A stretch of 51,001 nucleotides of DNA from Gemmataceae bacterium (lineage in GTDB: Bacteria; Planctomycetota; Planctomycetia; Gemmatales; Gemmataceae). The notes beneath the pieces are model-generated. The model was not told where the DNA came from, did not search any database, and saw only the letters and a list, made by a program, of their open reading frames with translations. The stretch lies in NCBI GenBank assembly GCA_009692065.1, contig SHZY01000024.1, positions 1 to 51,001 of the forward strand, given 5' to 3'. A program made the position numbers and the translations under genes. Below, in pieces: positions 1-6,404 of the stretch (positions are counted from its first letter, which is position 1; the number at the start of each line of letters is the position of its first letter).

Positions 1-91
1 CGCAAACCGAGCTTGGAGTTCCTTAAACTGTTGTTCCAGCCTGGCGCATCCTGCGCACGGTAGCGTCCCTGCGGTCGTCATAACGCGACAT
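1..91 (-). pseudogene. fragment of an HTH-like protein, frame-broken, runs off the left edge
   Basis: An ATG at 91 opens MSRYDDRRDATVRRMRQAG and meets a TAA at 23-25. Skipping one base just before the stop gives FKELQARFA up to the window edge. Together these read like the start of a helix-turn-helix (AG-T-FKEL-ARF, as in sigma region 4 or resolvase-type HTHs). I therefore read it as the N-terminus of a small DNA-binding protein with a one-base insertion. There is no clear ribosome binding site, and the rest lies outside the window. The function is inferred from a very short stretch and could be wrong. Confidence 0.25.
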
Positions 92-294
92 GATAAGCAG
101 TGGCCGAAAACCGGGCAAGCCGAAGCCAGCTGCCCGTGAAGGGCTACTGTTTTCCTTACCCTGACCATGAGGAAAACCAACTGCGGTAGATCCCTGCATG
201 AACCATTCAGCCATTCTATCCATAGGATTTCGGCCGTTCCATGCTACGCCTCTTCAGTCTGCTTAAGGGCAAGCTCGCGGGCGCCGCCGCTTCA

Positions 295-1507
295 TCAGCG
301 GTTGGCGGCAGATTTCTTCACCCGCTTCTTGGCGCCAACGCCGAACAGCCAACGACGCACGTGCTCCGCCACGGCGAGGAGCCGTTCGTCGCTAATGCGC
401 TCGCGGTAAGCGCCGGCCATGCTTCCATCGCAATGACCCATGATTGCATCCACGGCGACCTGGTCGCGCGACTCGCCGCCGATGGTCTCGAAGGTGTGCC
501 GGATGGCGTAGAAATTCCGATTGCCCTTGATGTCGAGGGCGTCGAGTAGCTTCCGACAAGTATGGGATATTGGCCTATCCCCGATATCCCTTGCCCAGCC
601 GTGACCGCGGACTGTCAGAAACATTAACCCAGCGGATGCCTCGTCTTTCGGCTCCGGGCGTTCCTTGAGCCATGCCTGGAGGGCGTTGATCGTTTCCGGC
701 CAGAGCGGGCATCGCCGCATGATTCCGGTTTTTGGTCGAGGGTAGCTGAGCCAGGCGCCATGGAGGTCCAGCGCCGTCATCGGCATCTGGGCGATATCGT
801 TGTTGCCGAAACCCGCGTTGATTGCCAAGAGCAGCATCGCCTTCATGGGTTGCGCGGCCTTATGGATCATACGGCACAGTTCATCGGCCTCAAACATCTT
901 GGGACCTTTCGCCGCTTTGTTGAGGCGCAACACTTTTTTCGCAGGCCGATTGAAGCCTTCGCCGTAACGCATGGGCCGGTCGATCAGACCATTCTTATAC
1001 CCGAAATTGAAAACGATTCGACTTCTGTTGATTTCCGTCGCCAACCGTTCGGCCCCCCATTTCACTCCCCATCTGGCGCGGAGTTTCTCAAAATCTTCCG
1101 GGAGCACGTCGGTCAGGAGCCGATCCCGTCCAAACGTCGCGATGAGCTCGTCGCAAACGTCGTGATAGGCTTTCCACGTATAGGGGGACAACTCACCATT
1201 GTCCCGCAGCATTGCCTTTGTGGTGAGGAAGCGGTTGACAAGATCACGTAGGGTGCGGTCGTCGTCCGGGTGTCGGGATCGGGGAATACGGCCGGCGAGT
1301 AGGTCGTCCTTCTCGTCAAGCCAACCTTCCAGGGCTTTCTGCGGATCGGACCATACGCCAAAGAAATGAGTCCGTTGTCGGACTTTTTTTTGCCCATTGG
1401 CCGTTAGCGTGGGCGAAGAGAGGATAGTCTTTGTGGGGTTTCTTGGGCTTTTTCGGCTTGCGGGCTTTTCGTGGGCGCGCGGGCGCGTTAGAATGATGCT
1501 CTGTCAT
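295..1507 (-). pseudogene. tyrosine recombinase (phage-type integrase), frameshifted near its N-terminus
   Basis: Site-specific recombinase that would cut and rejoin DNA through a tyrosine. The C-terminal boxes are clear: AIRHTFETIGGES, then IMGHCD, then the nucleophile region GAYRERI. The usual first catalytic arginine (GLRxxE) is replaced by GFGNNDIAQ. The true start is the ATG at 1507, preceded by AAGGGAGC; it opens a Lys/Pro-rich leader followed by DYPLFAHANGQWAKK. The frame breaks in a run of eight A (minus strand, about 1384-1391). Dropping one A gives VRQRTHFFGVWSDPQKAL and joins without a gap to the 305-residue ORF starting at 1212. The upstream part is typical of the N-terminal arm of planctomycete integrases. 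Either it is inactivated, or polymerase or ribosome slippage on A8 restores it, or the run is miscounted. It lies 163 bases from tRNA-Phe and points away from it. Confidence 0.8.
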
Positions 1508-1548
1508 GGTGACTGCTCCCTTGCGAAGGTAGTCTCACCGTGGCACCC

Positions 1549-1605
1549 GGCTATCCGTTGACGCGGATAGCCAATTTCTTGACCGGGTGTCGTAACGGGT
1601 GTCGT
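1549..1605. repeat. hairpin and 10-bp direct repeats between integrase and tRNA
   Basis: 1549-1572 is a perfect 9-bp inverted repeat (GGCTATCCG/CGGATAGCC) with a 6-base loop. It is followed by two direct copies of CGGGTGTCGT at 1584-1593 and 1596-1605. A further 6-bp inverted repeat (AACCCT/AGGGTT) lies at 1649-1669, just before the tRNA. This arrangement upstream of a recombinase gene could be recombinase arm sites or an operator; nothing proves either. Confidence 0.45.
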
Positions 1606-1669
1606 CAGTCTATGCTCGTCGGCCCGCACGTCAAGAAAATGTCAGAAAACCCTGAATAAACAAGGGTTC

Positions 1670-1742
1670 GGTGAGATAGCTCAGCTGGTAGAGCACAGCC
1701 CTGAAAAGGCTGGGGTCGTCGGTTCAATCCCGACTCTCACCA
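1670..1742 (+). tRNA. tRNA-Phe (anticodon GAA)
   Basis: A full cloverleaf can be drawn. The acceptor stem GGTGAGA pairs with TCTCACC, with discriminator A at 1742. The D stem is GCTC/GAGC with an AGCTGGTA loop. The anticodon stem CAGCC/GGCTG has loop CTGAAAA, giving anticodon GAA at 1703-1705. The T stem is GTCGG/CCGAC with loop TTCAATC. CCA is not encoded in full: the gene is followed by C-T after the discriminator. It is an isolated tRNA next to an integrase gene, but the integrase is on its 5' side, not the usual 3' side. Confidence 0.95.
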
Positions 1743-1760
1743 CTCGATCCCCGTATTTCC

Positions 1761-1815
1761 GAGCCCGAAGCGTTACCGAGGGATTAGCAGAAAACTTCGC
1801 TTACGCTTCGGGCTC
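1761..1815. repeat. inverted repeat, GAGCC(C/T)GAAGCG family, copy 1
   Basis: Arms GAGCCCGAAGCGT (1761-1773) and ACGCTTCGGGCTC (1803-1815) are perfect complements, 29 bases apart. The element sits directly downstream of tRNA-Phe and may end its transcript. The same arm sequence with small changes recurs at 2057-2115 and 3625-3684. Confidence 0.7.
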
Positions 1816-1865
1816 TGATTGTTTCGCAAGAATGAACGAATGAACATGCGGGTATCTCAGCCCGC

Positions 1866-2006
1866 ATGAAAAACAAAAAAAAGTTGCGCAAGTCGATCGG
1901 CGTGCCGCGTTATTGGAATGCAAATGAGGGCGACGTGAGTTTTCGTTGCCCGCTTCCTCGGCCTCGAAGCCGGTTCCCAACCAAGGCACCAACTCTTCCC
2001 CAATGA
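1866..2006 (+). CDS. possible 46-residue basic protein, function unknown
   Basis: The ATG at 1866 opens MKNKKKLRKSIGVPRYW..., a short, very basic protein ending ...KAPTLPQ at the TGA 2004-2006. The best support is that a strong intrinsic terminator begins at the very next base. The A of the ATG closes a 6-bp hairpin (TGCGGG, 8-base loop, CCCGCA, 1847-1866), which would mask the initiation region. No good Shine-Dalgarno is visible. I recognise no family. The alternative is a small RNA with the same terminator. It lies between tRNA-Phe and selA on the same strand. Confidence 0.4.
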   Translation: MKNKKKLRKSIGVPRYWNANEGDVSFRCPLPRPRSRFPTKAPTLPQ

Positions 2007-2046
2007 GAAGGCGCCCGGGGGCGTTCCCCGGGCGTGCTTCTTTTTT
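2007..2046 (+). terminator. intrinsic terminator
   Basis: A GC-rich stem (CGCCCGGGG/CCCCGGGCG, extended by GAAG/CTTC with a one-base bulge) is followed by six T at 2041-2046. This is a textbook rho-independent form. It starts immediately after the TGA of the 46-residue ORF. Confidence 0.85.
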
Positions 2047-2056
2047 GACGTTATTG

Positions 2057-2115
2057 TCCGAGCCTGAGCGCCAACGAAGGGCCGTTGCTGCCCTTCGCTG
2101 GCGCTCAGGCTCGGA
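2057..2115. repeat. inverted repeat, GAGCCTGA-GCG family, copy 2
   Basis: 26-base arms at 2057-2082 and 2090-2115 with one mismatch and a 7-base loop; the ends are TCCGAGCCTGAGCG and its complement. It lies just upstream of selA. The outer part matches the copies at 1761 and 3625, while the inner part (CCAACGAAGGGC) differs. Confidence 0.75.
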
Positions 2116-2229
2116 TTGTCAAACCTGGCCGCGCCGAGCAGATTCCTCATTGTGGGGCCAGCGTCGCTGCGATAAGATGAACCTCGAAGAAAATTGATTG
2201 AATCCCAGCGGCGCCCACCGATCCGAACC

Positions 2230-3642
2230 ATGAAAAACAGCGACAATCCGTTCCGCAACCTGCCAGCGGTGCATGAGGTTTTGCTGCTGCCCGCCATCGC
2301 CGCTCTGGCGGAGCGGCACGACCACGATTCAATCGTCGAAGCGATTCGCGTTGAGCTTTCGGAACTGCGCGCCCGCCTTGCGGTTGGCCAAACACTCAAT
2401 GGCGAGGCCGCCGAAGGAACCATCGCGGCCAACGTCGCCGAGCGTCTGAGCAACGACCTGCGGCCGCGGCTGTGCTCCGTCATCAACGCCACCGGCATCG
2501 TGCTGCACACCAACCTTGGCCGTGCCCCCATCGCGGAGTCGGCGGCCAAGGCGGCGTATGAGGCAGCACGCGGGTATCTCAATCTCGAACTCGATCTCGA
2601 CACCGGCAAACGCTCGTCCAGGCAAGATCCAATCCGGGCGTGGGTAGCCCGGCTCACCGGCGCCGAATCCGCCACCGTCGTCAACAACAACGCGGCGGCC
2701 ACCGTCATCGCGCTGAGGGCACTGTGCCAGGGACGCGAAGTCATCGTCTCGCGCGGCCAGCTCATCGAGATCGGCGGCAGCTTTCGCATCCCCGAAATCA
2801 TGGGCGTCTCGGGGGCGATCCTGCGCGAGGTCGGCGCCACCAACATCACCCGCCTGAGCGATTACGAGAAGGCGATCAACCCGCAGACGGCTGCCCTCCT
2901 CCAGGTTCACACCAGTAACTATCGCATCTCGGGTTTCACCGCATCGGTCACGACAGAAGAACTCGTGGCCCTCGGCAAGAAGCACCGCCTGCCCGTGATC
3001 GACGACATCGGCTCGGGCGCTCTGCTCGACTTCAGCCGCTTCGGTTTCGCCGCCGAGCCGATCGCGCGATCCAGCATCGCCGCCGGCGCCGACCTCGTGC
3101 TCTTCAGCGGCGACAAGCTCCTGGGCGGTCCGCAGGCGGGCATCCTCGCCGGCAAGAAAGAATACATCCAGCGGATCGAAAAGGACCCGCTGATGCGCGC
3201 CTTCCGCTGCGACAAGATGACCCTGGCCGCCCTGGAAGCGACCCTGCGCATCTACCTCAATGAGGAGATCGCATTGCGTGAGATCCCGGTCCTGCGGCTG
3301 CTGGGCTTGCCGCTCCATGAATTGCAGAGTCTCGCCGAGGAGTTAGCAACGCGCCTGCGCGCAAACACGGCGCTGGCATCGGTTGCGACGGCGGAAGACG
3401 TGGCCTATGTCGGCGGCGGTTCCTTGCCGGACCAGCAGATGAAAACGTGGGTCGTCGAGGTGAAGCCGCGCGATCTTGGCGACGCAGATTTTGCGCACCG
3501 TTTGCGCGTGGGTACGCCTGCGGTGATGGCCCGGGTCCGGGCCGGCGTGGTGGTATTCGACGTGCGCACGGTGTTTCCCGAGCAGATCGATGGGTTGCAG
3601 GACGCGGTGCACCTGGCAACTGCGTCCGAGCCTGAAGCGTAA
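2230..3642 (+). CDS. selA: L-seryl-tRNA(Sec) selenium transferase
   Basis: PLP enzyme that converts Ser-tRNA(Sec) to Sec-tRNA(Sec) with selenophosphate. At 470 residues it is close to the usual SelA length. The N-terminus has NPFRNLPAVHEVL (substrate tRNA-binding domain), followed by NATGIVLHTNLGRAP, VVNNNAAAT, VHTSNYRISGF, VIDDIGSGAL and the PLP-lysine segment FSGDKLLGGPQAG with Lys about 296. I chose the ATG at 2230 because the SelA N-terminus begins there; a TTG at 2194 in the same frame would only add an unrelated leader. No strong ribosome binding site is seen. The last codons (SEPEA, stop) are supplied by the inverted repeat at 3625-3684, so the repeat has replaced or capped the native C-terminus. 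No selB or selD is adjacent, but a probable selenoprotein gene lies at 41216-42514. Confidence 0.97.
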   Translation: MKNSDNPFRNLPAVHEVLLLPAIAALAERHDHDSIVEAIRVELSELRARLAVGQTLNGEAAEGTIAANVAERLSNDLRPRLCSVINATGIVLHTNLGRAPIAESAAKAAYEAARGYLNLELDLDTGKRSSRQDPIRAWVARLTGAESATVVNNNAAATVIALRALCQGREVIVSRGQLIEIGGSFRIPEIMGVSGAILREVGATNITRLSDYEKAINPQTAALLQVHTSNYRISGFTASVTTEELVALGKKHRLPVIDDIGSGALLDFSRFGFAAEPIARSSIAAGADLVLFSGDKLLGGPQAGILAGKKEYIQRIEKDPLMRAFRCDKMTLAALEATLRIYLNEEIALREIPVLRLLGLPLHELQSLAEELATRLRANTALASVATAEDVAYVGGGSLPDQQMKTWVVEVKPRDLGDADFAHRLRVGTPAVMARVRAGVVVFDVRTVFPEQIDGLQDAVHLATASEPEA

Positions 3643-3684
3643 GCGAAGATGTTTGTTTGTTGTCGCTCACGCTTCAGGCTCGGA
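3625..3684. repeat. inverted repeat, GAGCCTGAAGCG family, copy 3, overlapping the end of selA
   Basis: 22-base arms at 3625-3646 and 3663-3684 (TCCGAGCCTGAAGCG... and complement) with one mismatch and a 16-base T/G-rich loop. The left arm contains the last codons and the TAA stop of selA. It could act as a transcript end, although there is no T tract. Confidence 0.8.
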
Positions 3685-3839
3685 AGATGCCGCTCCTGAT
3701 AAGATCTCCGGCTTATGCGGGCTGTGCCAGGGTCCGCCACATTGGCCGGTGCGAATCGCTTTATTACCTGCCAACTCGTCATCCGCGGGCGGTCGATCCC
3801 ATTCGCAGGACCATTGTCGCTGCGAAAGGATTCCGCCTC

Positions 3840-4166
3840 ATGGCCACCTTCTACGTGCTCCCCTCGCGCCAGTTACTAGGCCGACGCTTCGGTGAACTGC
3901 TGACTTCGCTCTTCCCAGGCACGCACTTCGCGTACTCGGATTGGCCGGACCTGGCCGAAGCGATCGGCGCCCTCGTCGAAGGGCAGGCCGATGCCCATGT
4001 CGTCTATCGTGAAGATTTTGACGAAGCGCTTGACGTGAAGGACGCGCTCTTGCGCGAATTTGGGGCGGCACTCGAGGATGAGATCATCGAGATTCAGTTC
4101 GGGGCGGCGCTCACGCAATTCCTGCACCAGCGCTGGGCGACCGAAACGGCGCGGCGCGCGGCGTAG
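3840..4166 (+). CDS. small conserved protein of unknown function (108 residues)
   Basis: Starts with MATFYVLPSRQLLGRRFGELL. The ATG at 3840 follows AAAGGA at good spacing, which fixes this start over in-frame ATGs further upstream that fall in repeat sequence. The protein is mostly acidic, with no signal peptide or membrane segment. It contains WPDLAEAIGALVE, HVVYREDFDEALD and FGAALEDEIIEI. I recall similar 'ATFYVLP...LLG..F...FPG' proteins from planctomycetes but know no function. It lies downstream of selA on the same strand, separated from it by a palindrome. Confidence 0.7.
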   Translation: MATFYVLPSRQLLGRRFGELLTSLFPGTHFAYSDWPDLAEAIGALVEGQADAHVVYREDFDEALDVKDALLREFGAALEDEIIEIQFGAALTQFLHQRWATETARRAA

Positions 4167-4188
4167 TTCCCCACGCACGCGGTTAGCG

Positions 4189-4205
4189 ACGCTTCGAAGA
4201 AGCGT
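4189..4205. terminator. weak hairpin between convergent genes
   Basis: ACGCTTC-GAA-GAAGCGT forms a 7-bp stem with a 3-base loop, 23 bases after the stop of the 108-residue gene; A-rich sequence follows. It could end transcription from the left. Support is modest. Confidence 0.35.
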
Positions 4206-4449
4206 AAAACGAGCGACAACAAAAAAACGCGACGTGAAATTAGGGGCCGCGGCCAATTCCGCGCGACACATATCGCCGGAACTGTTACCCCCCAACAACC
4301 GCGACCCCATGGCGCATGAAGATGAATGAAAGACACTCGGTTGTACGGCAACCTGGGGGCTGGTGCAAAGAAAAAAAACGGATTGCGCGAAAAAAAATCG
4401 TCACCCCGTGGGCGCGAAACCGCCAAGCGAGCATGACTGCGGGTCTGAA

Positions 4450-5166
4450 TCACGCGTCCATCCGCACGCTCCGCAAGATCTCCCGCTTCCATTCCAACTC
4501 ATGCACCGGCCAGCCTTGTACGGTCCACTCGTCGTCGCGCACCAGCTTCGGCTTGCTCTTTTGCGTCACAAACTTCCAGCATTGCTCCTCTGCCGGCACC
4601 AGCTCACGCCGCGTCGGCCAGGCGTTCGAGCGGCGGCGGTGGATGTGCTCGTTGTCGATGATGGTCACCACGCATGGCTCCGGCAGGTCGAGAAATCGCC
4701 AGGCAATCACCTCGTGGCTTGATGTCGAATAGCGATTCTTAAGGTCGAGCAAATCGTAATCCATCGTCTTCGCGTCCTCGGCAAACCAGCAGGTCGGCAC
4801 CAGCAGCCGATACGCGAACAGGTTCGCCAGCGATTCGCCCGCCATCGCTTTGGCTTCGTTCGGCGCGATCCCGAGCCGCGCCAGCAATTCGCTCTTGAGA
4901 TGTTCGCCGATCTCGTGCGCGACCGTCCACTGATGGCGCTCCTCGCGCGGCTCCGGCTTCAAGTAGATCTGCTTCTTGCCGAGCGCGCGTTGCGCCCGCC
5001 CTCGCTGCGGCTGCCGTTGATCGAGGACGACCACCATGCCGAGATGCTGCTGTGCCAACGCAATCGTATCGATCGGCGGCTGCGCGAGCTTGGCGGCGTC
5101 TAGCAGTTCCTCGACCATCGTGTCGATGGCGTTCGTCACATCTTCGCGCGGCAAATTGTCGAGCAT
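4450..5166 (-). CDS. ImmA/IrrE-like (M78, DUF955) metalloprotease with a variant zinc motif
   Basis: A 238-residue protein. The central segment QWTVAHEIGEHLKSELL is followed by ESLANLFAYRLLVPTCWF, which matches the ImmA/IrrE layout of a zinc-binding helix and then 'N.FA..LL.P..WF'. These proteases usually cleave a repressor or regulate stress and mobile-element genes. The zinc helix reads H84-E85-I-G-E-H89, that is HExxxH, one residue longer than the family's HExxH. The C-terminal part (residues 140-238) includes HEVIAWRFLDLPEP and is not otherwise recognised. No XRE-type repressor gene is adjacent, unlike the common pairing. The start at 5166 is supported by a promoter whose -10 box lies six bases upstream. 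Confidence 0.75.
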   Translation of the reverse strand: MLDNLPREDVTNAIDTMVEELLDAAKLAQPPIDTIALAQQHLGMVVVLDQRQPQRGRAQRALGKKQIYLKPEPREERHQWTVAHEIGEHLKSELLARLGIAPNEAKAMAGESLANLFAYRLLVPTCWFAEDAKTMDYDLLDLKNRYSTSSHEVIAWRFLDLPEPCVVTIIDNEHIHRRRSNAWPTRRELVPAEEQCWKFVTQKSKPKLVRDDEWTVQGWPVHELEWKREILRSVRMDA

Positions 5167-5172
5167 GGCGCC

Positions 5173-5200
5173 ATTATAGTGTATATGCGTTCATAAGCAA
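5173..5200 (-). promoter_or_regulatory. sigma70-type promoter for a near-leaderless transcript
   Basis: On the minus strand there is TTGCTT (5200-5195), a 16-base spacer and a perfect TATAAT (5178-5173), then only GGCGCC before the ATG at 5166. With normal spacing transcription would start at or within a base or two of the ATG, so the mRNA would have almost no leader. The -35 box matches TTGACA in 4 of 6 positions. Confidence 0.6.
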
Positions 5201-5221
5201 GGCTAGCGACGCTTCCGCATA

Positions 5222-5273
5222 TAGCCCGCCGTTTACGGCGGGCACGCTGCATACCCGCCGTAAGGCGAGCGGC
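5222..5273. repeat. TAGCCCGCCGTTTACGGCGGG repeat, degenerate copy
   Basis: The left arm (5222-5242) is identical to the arms at 41006 and 47576. The 11-base spacer CACGCTGCATA resembles theirs. The right arm starts CCCGCCGTAA and then diverges (GGCGAGCGGC), so this copy is decayed. Confidence 0.75.
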
Positions 5274-5729
5274 AGATGTAAAACTACCCGTTCTGGCGCA
5301 TACGTTGCATGGAGGGGGGGGTGTCTGCAACGAATCGGCTTAACTTATTATACACCAAGAGGTTGTTGATCTGGAATTCGTCGCATGCATGCAATCGACC
5401 CAACACGGGTACGGGAGCGAGGGTACTTTTTCTGCTGCCGTTCGCCTAAACGGCGGCCATATAGGGAAACTAGTTTCTGCTGCTCGTCTGATCGAACTTC
5501 AGACGTTTTTCGTGGTCGGCGATGACTTTCGAAAATAGTCGCCTTGAGAAACCCTACCGCACGCAGAGTTTACCGCCGCGCTGGGTCGAAGTTCACCGAA
5601 ATGGACGCCATGGGGTTTCCTTTGGGCCGCTTTGCCGCAAGAATTGAGATGTGAGGCGTGTCATCATGTCTGCCTCAGTGCCCAGGATCAACCCAATCTC
5701 AAGGATGAGTGATTCCGTGAGTCGCGCGC
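5274..5729. other. gene-free stretch between the divergent protease and BON genes
   Basis: I see no convincing coding sequence in either strand here. It contains a G8 run near 5313 and a short inverted repeat GAACTTC.GACG near 5500. The sequence is less GC-skewed than neighbouring genes. The promoter of the BON gene must lie at its right end, but no clear -35/-10 pair is visible. Confidence 0.5.
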
Positions 5730-6269
5730 ATGTGTTGTTGCCATCGATTGCTGTTGTCGGCACTTGTCCTTGTGGGGACCGCTGCGTCCATGCCGGCCGG
5801 ACCGAACCAGCAGCGCGCCGATCTGTCGGCCGACGTGCGCCACACCATCAAGGCACGCAAGCTACTCGCGGACGATCCTGCCCTTGCCACATGGAACCTC
5901 GGCGTGGTCGTGACTGATCGCGTGGCGGTGCTATGGGGCCCGGCGCCGTCGGCGGAGATCGCCTTCCGTGCCGAGGAACGATTGCGCAAGATGGTCGACC
6001 TGGTGGCCGTGCAAAACAACCTCTTTGTCAGCGAATCGCTCGAGGCGGCGAAGGGCAAAACTGAGCCGACAGCACGCCCCGATCCGTTGCTGCCCGCGTT
6101 GCCGTTGGATCCAGCCCTGGGCTTCGGTACGCCGGGCGCGAAGGGCGAACCGGCGCGGTCGGCGACGCAGGACAGGCCCGGCCCGCAGATTCAAGTGCTG
6201 CCCCCGGAGCCGTTGTCGGACCCGGTGACCAGGAAACTACCAACCGGAGACAAACCCGGGCCACGCTGA
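5730..6269 (+). CDS. exported BON-domain protein
   Basis: A 179-residue protein. An N-terminal hydrophobic signal (LLLSALVLVGTAAS) is followed by one BON domain: VRHTIKARKLLADDPALA, then LGVVVTDRVAVLWGPAPS and ERLRKMVDLVAVQNNLFV. The BON fold is a small alpha/beta module thought to bind membranes or carbohydrate. The C-terminal 75 residues are Pro-rich and probably disordered (PALPLDPALGF, VLPPEPLSDP). A stop at 5718 in the same frame makes the ATG at 5730 the first possible start. The initial MCCCHR is unusual for a signal peptide; the cysteines precede the hydrophobic stretch, so it is not a classical lipobox. It is 135 bases upstream of the next gene and may be co-expressed with it. Confidence 0.7.
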   Translation: MCCCHRLLLSALVLVGTAASMPAGPNQQRADLSADVRHTIKARKLLADDPALATWNLGVVVTDRVAVLWGPAPSAEIAFRAEERLRKMVDLVAVQNNLFVSESLEAAKGKTEPTARPDPLLPALPLDPALGFGTPGAKGEPARSATQDRPGPQIQVLPPEPLSDPVTRKLPTGDKPGPR

Positions 6270-6404
6270 TGCTTTTCGATTTCGTTGAGCCGTCCGCCTT
6301 TGGCGAGCGCCGCAACAACTTCCCTTTCCCGCTTGCCGCCCCCGTATTCCTATCGTTAGACTGACAACCTCTCGCCTCTCATCCTCCAGCGACGGGAATC
6401 GACG

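Noticed and set aside
1579..1616. TTGACC and TATGCT upstream of tRNA-Phe as a promoter
   Set aside because: The spacer would be 26 bases, too long for a sigma70 promoter; no better pair was found.
2329..3318. 329-codon open frame on the minus strand
   Set aside because: Antisense to selA, whose motifs are unambiguous.
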